Part shown: piece after piece, positions 8,576-17,314 of the stretch | Layout: each line of letters opens with the position of its first letter | Position numbering within the stretch: position 1 is the stretch's first letter | Assembly (NCBI GenBank): GCA_023386955.1 | Contig: JAEWIS010000055.1 | Span: 62,001 to 126,000 of the forward strand | From: Bacillota bacterium | GTDB lineage: Bacteria > Bacillota > Bacilli > Paenibacillales > NBRC-103111 | Length of the DNA: 64,000 nt | Reading direction: 5' to 3' | Translations under genes and position numbers: made by a program | The notes under the pieces: generated by a model | The model's input: the letters and a program-made list of their open reading frames with translations, nothing else | Told to the model about the DNA's origin: nothing | Database searches by the model: none

Positions 8576-10345
8576 TTACCCGTTAGCTCCAGGTGTACTA
8601 CTCCAGCCCGCCAGGAATACCTCCAGCTCCTCCGGCGGCAGCGGACGGCTGAAATAATAGCCCTGAATCCGGTCGCAGCCCTGCTCCGTCAGCCGGTCCA
8701 ACTGATCCCGGGTTTCCACACCCTCCGCCACCACGGTCAGATTCATCCGGCGTCCGATGCGGATAATCTCCTCCACCAGCGAACCCTGGGGATCATCTGT
8801 GGACAGAAGATCGATGAAGGACTTATCAATTTTCAGCGTGGTAATCGGCAGATTGGTCAAGTAGCTCAGGGAGGAATAACCCGTTCCAAAGTCATCCAGC
8901 GCAATCTTCACCTGGATGCCGCGCAGCGCGGCCAGCTTAGGCAGAACATGATCGTACGACTTCAACAGAACCGTCTCCGTCAGCTCCAGCTCCAGATCCT
9001 TGGGAGACAGTCCCGAGGAGGCAAGCGTCTCCAGCACCAGCTCATAAAAATCCGTCTGCAGAAGCTGGGGCATGGAGATGTTCACGGACATGGTCAGCTC
9101 CGGGAAGCCCTTGTCGTGGAGGGACTCCAAGTAGCGGCAGGCCTCCTCCAGAATCCACGCTCCCAGCGGGATTATAAAATGAGTATCCTCGGCCACCTTA
9201 ATAAACCGCACCGGGGAAACCTGCCCCAGCTCGGGGCTGTTCCAGCGCACCAGCGCCTCCAGGCCCGTCACCCGTTTCCCCGCCGGATCCACTTGAGGCT
9301 GGTATACCAGATGAAATTCGTTGTTCTCCATGGCCGCGTAAAGCCGGTTTTCGATCCGCATCCGCTCCGAGAAGGAGTCGGTCAGCCAGGACTCGAATAC
9401 GACATAACTGCCCTTGCCTGCGCTTTTGGCCTGAAACATGGCGATATCCGCATACTTCAGCAGCTCCTCGATATCCTTGCCATGCTCCGGATACAAGCTC
9501 ATCCCGATGCTCATGCTGATCCGCAGCAGACTTCCGTCCACATCCACCGTTTCCTTAAAAGCGGACAAAATTTCTGCGGCAGCCTCATCCGCCTCTTCCC
9601 GGGACATAGCAAGCAGCACGATAAATTCATCGCCGCCGAAGCGGTAGATGCCGCCCCTCTCCCCGATGATCTCCTCCAGGCGCTGTCCCGCATGTTGAAT
9701 CAGGCGGTCGCCGAAGGCGTGGCCCATGGTATCATTGACATATTTGAAATTATCTATATCCACGAACAACAGTGCAGCCCGGGTTTCACCCGTCTCCAGC
9801 AGCTCCTTGCCCGCCAGCTCGAACAGCGCCAGCCGGTTGGGCAGCCCCGTCAACGGATCATGGTAAGCCAGATGCTGCAGCATCTCCTCGCTCTCCGCCA
9901 GCCTCCGCTGGTTCTCGATGAGCTGGCTGTATTGCATCCGAAGCTCATCCTCGGTGGCGATGATTTCCTCATAGGCGGACTCCAGCCGCTCATGGCTGCC
10001 CACCGCATCCTTGTAGGCCAGCTCCAGAAACGTCTCTTTACGCTTAATTTCCGCCAGCATCCGGAAGATCAGGCTAAAGATCAGCACGGCTGTGGTAAAT
10101 ACAAAGAACCAGCCCTTGATCATGTTGATTTTGGTGATCCACTGTTCATCCAGTGCCAGGGCGGATACCGCACGGTCGGTGAACAGAATCCACAGAGAGC
10201 CCAAAACCAGGTAGACCAGCGCAATCCTGCCTGCGCCCTTCCAGGGGCTGAAGGCTTGTTTGGACAAGGGAGCCAAGGGCAGCTCGCCGCCCTTTTTTTT
10301 GTTCTTCATGTTGGGCTGATTATCATTTCTTTGAATCCGCAGCAT
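8576..10345 (-). CDS. GGDEF-EAL diguanylate cyclase/phosphodiesterase
   Basis: Two N-terminal transmembrane segments (about residues 40-58 and 80-100) are followed by a coiled-coil (about 110-165), a GGDEF domain (YRFGGDEFIVLL, active-site motif intact, about 235-250) and an EAL domain. EAL residues are complete: EALVRW, ELTETVL, DDFGTGYSSL, KIDKSFI and AEGVET. Both making and breaking cyclic-di-GMP is therefore possible in principle; which dominates cannot be told. The protein should sit in the membrane with catalytic domains in the cytoplasm. The start at 10345 follows GGAGGGA by four bases; an in-frame codon at 10360 lacks a ribosome binding site. No neighbour is obviously functionally linked. 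Confidence 0.92.
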   Translation of the reverse strand: MLRIQRNDNQPNMKNKKKGGELPLAPLSKQAFSPWKGAGRIALVYLVLGSLWILFTDRAVSALALDEQWITKINMIKGWFFVFTTAVLIFSLIFRMLAEIKRKETFLELAYKDAVGSHERLESAYEEIIATEDELRMQYSQLIENQRRLAESEEMLQHLAYHDPLTGLPNRLALFELAGKELLETGETRAALLFVDIDNFKYVNDTMGHAFGDRLIQHAGQRLEEIIGERGGIYRFGGDEFIVLLAMSREEADEAAAEILSAFKETVDVDGSLLRISMSIGMSLYPEHGKDIEELLKYADIAMFQAKSAGKGSYVVFESWLTDSFSERMRIENRLYAAMENNEFHLVYQPQVDPAGKRVTGLEALVRWNSPELGQVSPVRFIKVAEDTHFIIPLGAWILEEACRYLESLHDKGFPELTMSVNISMPQLLQTDFYELVLETLASSGLSPKDLELELTETVLLKSYDHVLPKLAALRGIQVKIALDDFGTGYSSLSYLTNLPITTLKIDKSFIDLLSTDDPQGSLVEEIIRIGRRMNLTVVAEGVETRDQLDRLTEQGCDRIQGYYFSRPLPPEELEVFLAGWSSTPGANG

Positions 10346-10494
10346 GGACTCCCTCCACATTTGACGTACATTTCTCGCATTCTCCCCAATATTCTACAAA
10401 AATTTTCAATTTCCTCTATTTGTTATGCATTTTTTTGGAAAAATAGAGGAATAAGGGGAGAATACATCTTATGTGTCGGGGGCGGTTTCCATGC

Positions 10495-10590
10495 TTAACG
10501 GATCAGCAGCAGGTATAGAAAAATAACTGCGATGGCAGCAGTTGATCCGATTGAAACCAGCTTAAAAAAGGTTTCCAGGGTGAGCTTCAC
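10495..10590 (-). CDS. Possible 31-residue hydrophobic peptide
   Basis: A GTG start at 10590 lies about six bases after GAGGTG; the frame ends with TAA at 10495. The product is basic at the start (VKLTLETFFKL) followed by a strongly hydrophobic C-terminal segment (STAAIAVIFLYLLLI) and a final Arg. This size and layout resemble small single-pass peptides such as type I toxins of Bacillus, but no sequence family is recognised and no antisense RNA can be proven. It lies between the GGDEF-EAL gene and the TetR-type gene. Confidence 0.35.
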   Translation of the reverse strand: MKLTLETFFKLVSIGSTAAIAVIFLYLLLIR

Positions 10591-10732
10591 CAAAAGCACC
10601 TCATTACATGTTATAGTTGCGGGTGTTTCATACATTAAATGTAAAATTTTCTTAAAAATACAACGAGACATCCCGTTTTTTTCACGGAATGCCTCAAGTA
10701 TTCCCACACGATAACATACAGTGTCAGAGCTG

Positions 10733-11329
10733 TCAATCGGATTTCCGCCCGTTTTCCGGACCGGCAGATTGCGCCTGCAGACCCGCCAGAAACAAACCCA
10801 CCATTTCGGCAAAGCTCTCGTTAAGGTCAAACGGAAGCCCGAACCCGCCATGCCGCTCCAAAGAAGCAAAACCATGCAGCAGGCTCCGCAGAGCACGGGC
10901 GGTATGAATAGCGGCGGCCGGGTCCAGCCGGTAGGACTCCAATGCCCGGACCACCAGCTCCGCAATCCCGTTGGCCACCTTCGCCCACTCCGCATCCTCC
11001 TGTTTGGAGGAGAGCAGCGTGAGCTCATACAGCCCGGGATGAGCTCTGGCAAAACCGAGGTAGGCGTAGGCCATAGCCCGGATAGCGCCCTCTCCCGCCC
11101 GGCCAACGGCGGCATGAAGCAGCTCGGACCGCAGCTCCTCCAGACCATGGAGAGACAGCAGCCTGCGGAGCTCGGGAAGTCCGGCGATGTGGTTATACAG
11201 GGAGGGGGAGCGGATGTCCAGCCGCTGGGCCAGAGTGGCCAGAGTCAGCGCCTCCACTCCCTCCTCATCCGCAATGCGGACCGCTGCGCGGATAATCAGG
11301 TCGGAATTTAATCTGATTTTGGAGGTCAC
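10733..11329 (-). CDS. TetR/AcrR family regulator with WHG-type C-terminus
   Basis: The N-terminal TetR DNA-binding domain covers about residues 8-55 (AAVRIADEEGVEALTLATLA, then RSPSLYNHIAGLPELRRLLS, where Tyr-Asn-His is typical). The rest resembles the TetR_C_13/WHG ligand domain, with AYLGFARAHPGLYELTLL and LRSLLHGFASLE. Its start overlaps the stop of the metallo-hydrolase gene by four bases (ATGA), so both are translated from one message and the regulator probably controls its own operon. A TTACTC-N9-GAGTAA palindrome in the operon promoter is the candidate operator. Confidence 0.88.
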   Translation of the reverse strand: MTSKIRLNSDLIIRAAVRIADEEGVEALTLATLAQRLDIRSPSLYNHIAGLPELRRLLSLHGLEELRSELLHAAVGRAGEGAIRAMAYAYLGFARAHPGLYELTLLSSKQEDAEWAKVANGIAELVVRALESYRLDPAAAIHTARALRSLLHGFASLERHGGFGLPFDLNESFAEMVGLFLAGLQAQSAGPENGRKSD

Positions 11330-12063
11330 AGCCGCTTGCCCCCTGTCTGGGGAAGGAATCCGGTGTCCGCTTCCGCCTCTGCGATGATCCGGTCCAGGAG
11401 GGGAATCGGCTGCTGCAGCATCCGCCCATGTCCCACGGCCAGCAGCGAAGGCTCCAGGCTCCGCAGCTTGCGGGCGCTGGCCAAGGCCTCTTGTTTGCTC
11501 CAGGTGGCCATGGCCGGAAAGGGGAATAAGGGCTTCAGCTTCCCCGAAACGGCCGCACCTCCCCGCACCTGAAAAGCATCCCCCGCAATAAGAATCCGGG
11601 TTCGCGTATCCAGAAAAGCCATAGAGCCGGGAGTATGACCCGGGGCGGACACTGCCTGGAGGGAGCCGACCATGTCCCCGTCTTGGAGGAGAATGTCGGG
11701 CTTTGTTTTGATCCCTTTAGGCACACTTCCCCGGATGGGTAGATTCGGCTCATGGGACATCAGGGAGACATCCCCTGCCAGCAGCCGGGAATCTCTGGCA
11801 GAAATATATACCTTCGCGTCAGGCAGAGCAGCCTTCAGACCATCCAAAGCCCCCACGTGATCCTGGTGGCCGTGGGTGAGCACAATTCTGCGGATGGGTT
11901 TTCCCAAACGGGAGGCAGCGCTTAGAATCCCCTTTTGGCAAAAGGCCATACCGGAGTCAATCAGGGTCAGTCCATCCTGCTCCTCCACCAGGTAGCAGTT
12001 AATCGGGAAAAGCCGCGGCAAAAAAGCCAGTTGGGTGACGGTTTGAACCGTTGTGCTTTTCAT
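11326..12063 (-). CDS. MBL-fold metallo-hydrolase
   Basis: The metal-binding motif THGHQDHVG (HxHxDH, about residues 62-70), a second-shell APGHTPGSMAF histidine (about 143) and IAGDAF aspartate (about 162) place this 245-residue protein in the metallo-beta-lactamase superfamily, glyoxalase II-like group. These are zinc or iron hydrolases of thioesters, lactones or related substrates in the cytoplasm; the substrate is unknown. GGAGGAGG lies six bases before the ATG. It is the first gene of a two-gene operon with the TetR-type regulator, suggesting substrate- or drug-induced expression. Confidence 0.88.
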   Translation of the reverse strand: MKSTTVQTVTQLAFLPRLFPINCYLVEEQDGLTLIDSGMAFCQKGILSAASRLGKPIRRIVLTHGHQDHVGALDGLKAALPDAKVYISARDSRLLAGDVSLMSHEPNLPIRGSVPKGIKTKPDILLQDGDMVGSLQAVSAPGHTPGSMAFLDTRTRILIAGDAFQVRGGAAVSGKLKPLFPFPAMATWSKQEALASARKLRSLEPSLLAVGHGRMLQQPIPLLDRIIAEAEADTGFLPQTGGKRL

Positions 12064-12084
12064 CGGGGTTCCTCCTCCTATTGA

Positions 12085-12114
12085 TTACTCACATTAACCG
12101 AGTAAATAATTATA
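12085..12114 (-). promoter_or_regulatory. Promoter and candidate TetR operator of the metallo-hydrolase operon
   Basis: On the reverse strand TATAAT (12109-12114) is followed at once by the palindrome TTACTC-N9-GAGTAA (12085-12105), just upstream of the ribosome binding site. A repressor bound there would cover the transcription start. The downstream TetR gene makes it the likely binder (inference). No clear -35 box was identified. Confidence 0.6.
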
Positions 12115-12157
12115 TTAACATTTTAACTAATATCATTAGTTTTTGCAAATGATCTTT

Positions 12158-12184
12158 CCTCTGCCCGTCCACTGTGGACAGAGG
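12158..12184. terminator. Hairpin downstream of the uridine-kinase-like gene
   Basis: CCTCTG-N15-CAGAGG with additional paired bases inside, 25 bases past the stop at 12209. There is no good T run in either direction, so termination is doubtful. Confidence 0.35.
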
Positions 12185-12208
12185 ATTCGTTATTTTGCCA
12201 ATTTGTCC

Positions 12209-12784
12209 TCATCCATCTTTTCCAGTAGAATGGGCTGTTTTAATATAGCAGGCAATGATGTCAAGAGCTTGTCTGATCGGAAGAGATCCGTTCAAGATCA
12301 GATCCGCCCGCCATTTTGTAGGCTCTACATATTCGTCATGGCGATAGCGGACCATGTCCAAATAGACATCTGTTATTTGATCATAGGTGAGTCCCCATGT
12401 CATATTGCGGCGGATTCGCCTGACAATTCTTTCATCAGCCTTGCAATCGACAAACAGCTTCAAATCACAGGCTTGATAAATATCCTTATCCCACAGGGTG
12501 AGCAGTCCCTCAATAATAATTACATCGTATTGCTCCTCCAGTACCGCAAAAAAATCCTCCTTCAGCTTTGCCAGATCAACCGTCTCCGGATGATTGTCAT
12601 CCATATATATCTTTCCGGTTATGGGCGCCTCGGTTACAGGGCGGTTTTCTTTAGGCTTAAAATATTTATCCATATGAAAGGTTTGAATCCTTAAAGTTTG
12701 AAGCTCCTTTTCCAAGGAGTCCGAGAAAGTAGATTTCCCACTGGCACTGCCACCTGCAATTCCAATTACATATGCTTTTGTCAT
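12209..12784 (-). CDS. Uridine kinase-like P-loop kinase
   Basis: A 191-residue P-loop kinase. Walker A is GIAGGSASGKST (residues 8-19), followed by FHMDKYFKP, DDNHPETVDLAKL and IIIEGLLTLWD, the landmarks of the uridine kinase/phosphoribulokinase family. Typical members phosphorylate uridine or cytidine in pyrimidine salvage, but this one is shorter than Udk and diverged, so the nucleoside or small-molecule substrate is uncertain. The start at 12784 follows AGGGGAGATGAAACC. It appears to be transcribed alone. Confidence 0.8.
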   Translation of the reverse strand: MTKAYVIGIAGGSASGKSTFSDSLEKELQTLRIQTFHMDKYFKPKENRPVTEAPITGKIYMDDNHPETVDLAKLKEDFFAVLEEQYDVIIIEGLLTLWDKDIYQACDLKLFVDCKADERIVRRIRRNMTWGLTYDQITDVYLDMVRYRHDEYVEPTKWRADLILNGSLPIRQALDIIACYIKTAHSTGKDG

Positions 12785-12879
12785 GGTTTCATCTCCCCTT
12801 TATTCACGCCTTCCTCAGCGTTTCTCTTTTATGAAAGCACAAAAAATTATTAAATAAAAGAATTCCTTTATACCATCCA

Positions 12880-12912
12880 AAAAAAGAACCGGAGGCACCA
12901 GCCCCCGGCTCT
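12880..12912 (-). terminator. Rho-independent terminator of the ABC operon
   Basis: GAGCCGGGGG paired with CCTCCGGTTC around a short loop, followed on the reverse strand by seven T. It lies just after the stop of the NatB-like permease at 12930. Confidence 0.75.
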
Positions 12913-12929
12913 TCCAACTAACCAATTCC

Positions 12930-14222
12930 TTACACCTTGTACGCCTTCATGGCCTTGCGCAGCTCCTTCATGGTGGGGCGTTTGCCGTACATCAGTACTC
13001 CGGTGCGGTAGATCTTGGCGGACAGCCAGCCCAGGCCGAAGATGGTGCCGCAGAGGATCGCCAGCGACAGGGCCACCTCCCACCAGGCCGGGTCCGTCAG
13101 GCCGATCCGCATGAACATCAGGAACGGCGAGAAGAAGGGGATAAAGGACGATATCACCACATAGGTGGCGTTGGGCGTAGTCAGCCCGAAGATGGCCAGG
13201 TAGAAGCCCGCCAGGGAAAACAGCGTCAAGGGCATTACCGCCTGCCCCAAATCCTCCGTCCGGCTGACAATGGAGCCCACCGCCGCGTACAGCGTGGAGT
13301 AGAGGAAATACCCCAGCAGATAGAAGATGACTGCAAACACGATCAAGAGCGGATCGATCGCCCCCAGATCGATATTCAGATCCTTCAGCGTATCGATATT
13401 ATGCGGCAGCGTCAGATTAATCACCGCCACACCCGCGATCAGCAGGATTTGACTTAAGCCCACAATCAGCATACCGACGATCTTGCCGAACATCTGCTTA
13501 AGCGGTGACACACTGGTGATCAGCACCTCCATGACACGGGAGCTTTTCTCCGCGGTAATTTCGGTGGCGATGAGCTGGCCGGTAATCATCACGCCCATAA
13601 ACAGCACAATCACCAGAATATAAACCATACCTGTGGCAATCACCACCTCTTCGGCGGATTTGCCGTTTTTGCCCACAGAGCCGGCGCCTCCGTCTGTAGT
13701 GGATATTTGCACATTGTCGATAACCACCGGGGCCATCAGCTTTTGCAGGGTTGCGGGAGGCAGGCCTTTGGCCGCATCCTCATTCTTTACATATTGCAGG
13801 CCGGATTGCAGCTTGTTGGTAAAGCCGAAATCCATGGTTGCCTTCGACTTGTAGGCCACCTTAGGGAAACCCGAAGCCGTATCCATTTCTCCCAGCTCCA
13901 GATAACCCTTGATTTCGCCTGAGGAAATCCGCTCCTTCATCGCCGCTTCATTAGCGGCAGCGGAGCCCTGGTCCGGGAATTGACGCACAATAACCTCCGC
14001 CTTCTCCTGGGATCCGTAAAACTGGTCCAGCCGCGCGGCTACATCCCCCGCCACCATGCCGATTTCTGAAGCTTCGCCCGATTGGAACTTGGAGATGATA
14101 TAGGGCAGGTTGGAGCCGACAATCACCAGCAGCGCCAAAATCACGGAGGTGACAATAAAGGACTTGGAACGGAATTTATTGCGGACGGTAAACCCCATCA
14201 CCGTAAGAAAGCCGTTATTCAT
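12930..14222 (-). CDS. ABC-2 type permease, NatB-like
   Basis: One N-terminal transmembrane segment (about 20-40), a large extracytoplasmic loop (about 45-170) and a C-terminal bundle of five or six membrane segments (about 180-405) give the ABC2_membrane_3 architecture of NatB, the permease of a sodium-extruding exporter in Bacillus subtilis. The segment ATEITAEKSSRVMEVLITSV is the conserved family signature. Exported substrate is uncertain. AGGAGG suits the second ATG (14222, spacing eight) better than the ATG at 14228. The start lies inside the end of the upstream ATPase gene, so the two are translationally coupled. Confidence 0.88.
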   Translation of the reverse strand: MNNGFLTVMGFTVRNKFRSKSFIVTSVILALLVIVGSNLPYIISKFQSGEASEIGMVAGDVAARLDQFYGSQEKAEVIVRQFPDQGSAAANEAAMKERISSGEIKGYLELGEMDTASGFPKVAYKSKATMDFGFTNKLQSGLQYVKNEDAAKGLPPATLQKLMAPVVIDNVQISTTDGGAGSVGKNGKSAEEVVIATGMVYILVIVLFMGVMITGQLIATEITAEKSSRVMEVLITSVSPLKQMFGKIVGMLIVGLSQILLIAGVAVINLTLPHNIDTLKDLNIDLGAIDPLLIVFAVIFYLLGYFLYSTLYAAVGSIVSRTEDLGQAVMPLTLFSLAGFYLAIFGLTTPNATYVVISSFIPFFSPFLMFMRIGLTDPAWWEVALSLAILCGTIFGLGWLSAKIYRTGVLMYGKRPTMKELRKAMKAYKV

Positions 14223-15120
14223 GTCCATCGCCTCCTACTGTTTTGATGAAAATTTCATTCAGCGTCGGTTCCTTGACCTCAAAGTGGTGTACATCCGTCT
14301 GGCTTAGCGCCAGAGTAATAATCTCCCGCGCCGCTTCCGGGCGGCTCACCCGCAGCTCGTAGCCGTTCTCGTGGCGGAGGGCGGCCGTCACGCCGGGAAT
14401 AGACGCCAGACCGTCCACCTCCCCTGTGGTAGAGAGCAGCACTCTTTCCTTGGGGAAGCGGTTCTTGATGTCCCGGAGATTCCCCTTCATGACTGTTTTG
14501 GACTTGTGCAAAATGGTAATGTTGCGGCACAGCTCCTCCACATGCTCCATCCGGTGGGTGGAGAACAGGATGCTGACGCCGCTGTCCCGCAGCTCCTTCA
14601 CCGTACCCTTCAAGATCTCCACATTCACCGGGTCCAAGCCGCTGAAGGCTTCGTCCAGAATAATCAGCTGCGGCTCATGAATTACCGCTGCAATAAACTG
14701 GATCTTCTGCTGGTTGCCCTTGGACAGCTCCTCCACCCGCTTGTCGTAATACTCCGGCACACCGAAGCGTTCCAGCCAGCGCTTGAGATTGGCATCCGCC
14801 TTCTTCTTCTCCATCCCCTTCAATTGGGCCAGATAAACCAGCTGCTCGCTGACCTTGATCTTGGGGTACAGTCCCCGTTCCTCCGGCAAGTACCCCAGCA
14901 TCCGGGTAATGTCATTGGTGTAGGGCTTCCCGTTATAACGGATGGACCCGGCATCGGGATAAATCAGTCCCAGCACCATCCGCATGGTGGTGGTTTTGCC
15001 GGCACCGTTGGCGCCCAGGAGTCCGTAGATTTCCCCGCGCTCCACCTGGAGACTGATGCTGTCCACCGCTGTTTTGTCGCCGTACTGCTTGCTTACATTC
15101 GAGACATCCAGCACACTCAT
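14215..15120 (-). CDS. ABC transporter ATP-binding protein, NatA-like
   Basis: A complete ABC ATPase: Walker A LLGANGAGKTTTMRMV (about residues 33-48), Q-loop region ending YLPEERGLYP, signature ELSKGNQQKIQF, Walker B LIILDEAFSGLDP and switch histidine in ILFSTHRMEHVE. The C-terminal DUF4162 extension ends EVKEPTLNEIFIKTVGG, which is characteristic of NatA-type exporters. It should power the adjacent NatB-like permease. The ATG at 15120 follows GAGAGGAG; the frame extends upstream without a ribosome binding site. Nineteen bases separate it from the preceding ATPase gene in the same operon. Confidence 0.9.
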   Translation of the reverse strand: MSVLDVSNVSKQYGDKTAVDSISLQVERGEIYGLLGANGAGKTTTMRMVLGLIYPDAGSIRYNGKPYTNDITRMLGYLPEERGLYPKIKVSEQLVYLAQLKGMEKKKADANLKRWLERFGVPEYYDKRVEELSKGNQQKIQFIAAVIHEPQLIILDEAFSGLDPVNVEILKGTVKELRDSGVSILFSTHRMEHVEELCRNITILHKSKTVMKGNLRDIKNRFPKERVLLSTTGEVDGLASIPGVTAALRHENGYELRVSRPEAAREIITLALSQTDVHHFEVKEPTLNEIFIKTVGGDGHE

Positions 15121-15139
15121 GGCTTCATTCTCCTCTCTA

Positions 15140-16105
15140 TTACATATCCTTGCCTTTATTACGTACCACATGCCAAAAAAGTTCATCCCATTCCAACGGG
15201 CGTTCATCCGTCACGGCAATCCCCAGCTTCTCCAACGCCTCCCGGGTTTCCCCCGGCGACCGGGTGACCAGCCGGTGGGGTGTTCCCTTCTCCACGGCAG
15301 CGGCACCGGGAAGGGCCTCCGCAGTGGCCGGCAGTTCACTGACCCACAGCGTCCGCCAGCTTTCGGACAGGGCATCCTTCTCGAAGGGACCGTGCACCTC
15401 CCCATTTTCCAAAAAGAGAAGATAGTCCCCCAGCCTCCGTATTTCCTCTATGATATGGGTGGCCATGAGGATGGTTTTGTCTCCGGCGGACATAAAGGCG
15501 GACAAGTCTTCCAGCATCATTTTCCAGGAAAAAGGGTCCAGACCCGCCGACGGCTCATCCAGCACCAGGACCCGGGGAGACTGGGACAGGGCGATAATAA
15601 AGGCAGCCAGCTTTTTGGTGCCCTTGGACGACTTCCGCATCGCCTTCCGGTCATCCAGACCGTAACGGCCAACCAGCCGCCGGTAGCAGGCATCATCCCA
15701 CGCCGGAAAAAATGGGAAGACGGCATCACGCCAGTCCCGGAGGCTCCAGCCCAAATCGGGAATATCCAGCTCATCGGGCATATAGGCGATCCGCCGCCGC
15801 TTTTCCCGCAAAGTCTCAACCTCTGCGGAGGCAGGTGTTCGATTCTCCGGGGCGGCAGGTCTGCTGTTTTGCCCGGAGGGGGCTTCCGTCACTGGAGCGG
15901 CTGCTGCCGGGAACCATTCCAGCATTCCCCTCTCCGGCTGCACAATGGCATTCAGCATTCGGAACAATGTTGTTTTACCCGAGCCGTTGCGTCCCATAAT
16001 CACATAAACGTAGCCTTCCTCCAGCGTCATGCTCACAGGACCCAGCTGAAACTCCCCGTATAACTTGGCCAGATTCTTCACTTCCAGCACCGTTTGCTCA
16101 CTCAT
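15140..16105 (-). CDS. ABC transporter ATP-binding protein, YtrB-like
   Basis: Walker A is MGRNGSGKTTLFRML, Walker B VLVLDEPSAGLDP and switch histidine ILMATHIIEEI. The signature is degenerate (SSKGTKKLAAF rather than LSGGQ), as is usual in GntR-associated YtrB/EcsA-like ATPases. A low-complexity insert (PAAAAPVTEAPSGQNSRP region) lies between Walker A and the Q-loop, which is unusual. The C-terminal third is a poorly conserved domain. The ATG at 16105 overlaps the end of the GntR gene by eight bases; a second ATG at 16111 is closer to AAAGGAGA. It probably works with the permease at 16564. Confidence 0.86.
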   Translation of the reverse strand: MSEQTVLEVKNLAKLYGEFQLGPVSMTLEEGYVYVIMGRNGSGKTTLFRMLNAIVQPERGMLEWFPAAAAPVTEAPSGQNSRPAAPENRTPASAEVETLREKRRRIAYMPDELDIPDLGWSLRDWRDAVFPFFPAWDDACYRRLVGRYGLDDRKAMRKSSKGTKKLAAFIIALSQSPRVLVLDEPSAGLDPFSWKMMLEDLSAFMSAGDKTILMATHIIEEIRRLGDYLLFLENGEVHGPFEKDALSESWRTLWVSELPATAEALPGAAAVEKGTPHRLVTRSPGETREALEKLGIAVTDERPLEWDELFWHVVRNKGKDM

Positions 16106-16523
16106 GGGCATGCTCTCCTTTCCCGTCCTGTCTGCTCTCCAGCTTCCGCTCCGCAATAGCCTGCTCCAGCAGCCGGCGCATCTCCTCGGGGCTGCAATCA
16201 TAACGGGAAGCCGTCGAGACGGCCTCCCGGAAGGCCCGGCTCACTGTCTCCAGCCGGTTGCGCTCCCGGTCCTCCGTCTCCACCCGGGCCACGAAGGTGC
16301 CCGTGCCCTGCCGGGTCCGGATTAAACCCTCGTTCTCCAGGTCCTGGTATACCCGCCGGATCGTAATCACGCTGCAGGACAGGTCCAACGCCAGCTCCCG
16401 GATGGAGGGGAGCGGTGTTCCCTCTGTCAGCTTGCCTCCCAGTATCAGCCCCCTTAGCTGCACCTCGATCTGGTGGTACATGGGCTCAGGACTGGCCGGG
16501 GATAATTGTATCGGCAGCAGCAT
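16098..16523 (-). CDS. GntR family regulator, YtrA subfamily
   Basis: A 141-residue regulator with an N-terminal GntR winged helix (PMYHQIEVQLRGLILGGKL, LPSIRELALDLSCSVITIRR, then GLIRTRQGTGTFVA) and a short all-helical tail rather than a large ligand domain. That size is diagnostic of the YtrA subfamily, which represses ABC-transporter operons and is induced by cell-envelope antibiotics in several Firmicutes. I chose ATG 16523 because AAGGAGG is seven bases upstream; the ATG at 16529 is too close. It is the second gene of its operon. A perfect palindrome at 17315-17332 in the operon promoter is the likely operator. Confidence 0.9.
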   Translation of the reverse strand: MLLPIQLSPASPEPMYHQIEVQLRGLILGGKLTEGTPLPSIRELALDLSCSVITIRRVYQDLENEGLIRTRQGTGTFVARVETEDRERNRLETVSRAFREAVSTASRYDCSPEEMRRLLEQAIAERKLESRQDGKGEHAHE

Positions 16524-16563
16524 AGGCATTCCTCCTTCCAGCTCTGCTTCATAAGGGTATTCA

Positions 16564-17292
16564 TCATATGAGGTCGCGTGAAGCCAGCCTTCGAACCATC
16601 AGCGGAGCCATTCCCCAGGCAATGGCTCCGCCAACGGCCACCCCGGCCAAAGACGCCCATAACCCGTAGCTCCGCACTAGGGCCAAGCTGCCGCCCACAA
16701 GATGAATGCCGCTCAAATTCAGAAGCACGATAACCAGCAAAAGCACCACCATCACCAACAGAGTCATCCGCATATAGGTTTTGCCGGCCATACCCAGCTC
16801 CATATACATAAACCCCGCCCCGCCTGCCAATGAGAATCCCAACCACAACACGGCAGCCTGGACAAACTCGGTCCCAGTAGCCAAATGCTCCAATCTGACC
16901 GGGAGATATAAAGCGGCAAAATAGCACAGCGCCATGGGCAGAAGGGTGATTAAAAACACCAGATACCGCGCTGCCACAATTTCCTTATCCGTCACCGGCA
17001 GCTTGCGGTAGAAGGCCAGCTTCCGGGAGAAGGCATCGGTCCAATAATGGCTGAGATACTCCTTGGTAAAAGCAAAGCCCAAGGTGCTTGTCATGGATAC
17101 GGTCACCAGATCCGCCGCGGTGTGCCGTATGATCCGTATTGCCCCTTCCATCAAATCCGGGTCATTCTGCCCCAGGTACATAATCCCCGTAACCGCACCC
17201 AGGAATGCGAAGAGAATCCCTGTCAGAAAAGCAGGAAGCAGCAGCTTCCGGGTTTCTTGCTTCACCAGCATGTAGACATAGCCTTTCGGCAT
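16564..17292 (-). CDS. ABC transporter membrane subunit of the GntR-controlled operon
   Basis: A 242-residue protein with about six transmembrane helices (20-40, 57-75, 110-135, 145-165, 175-200 and 205-230), the size of an ABC-2-like permease. It has no clear hit to a named family by eye. It is the first gene of the operon, 40 bases upstream of the GntR gene and next to the YtrB-like ATPase, so it is most likely that ATPase's membrane partner. GGAGGCGAGG precedes the ATG at 17292. The longer frame upstream runs through the promoter and is rejected. Confidence 0.75.
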   Translation of the reverse strand: MPKGYVYMLVKQETRKLLLPAFLTGILFAFLGAVTGIMYLGQNDPDLMEGAIRIIRHTAADLVTVSMTSTLGFAFTKEYLSHYWTDAFSRKLAFYRKLPVTDKEIVAARYLVFLITLLPMALCYFAALYLPVRLEHLATGTEFVQAAVLWLGFSLAGGAGFMYMELGMAGKTYMRMTLLVMVVLLLVIVLLNLSGIHLVGGSLALVRSYGLWASLAGVAVGGAIAWGMAPLMVRRLASRDLI

Positions 17293-17314
17293 ATCCTCGC
17301 CTCCAGTGTTATTC

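Noticed and set aside
10495..11148. 217-codon reverse ORF covering the TetR gene in another frame
   Set aside because: Only its last 31 codons have a ribosome binding site; the rest is an out-of-frame shadow of the TetR gene.
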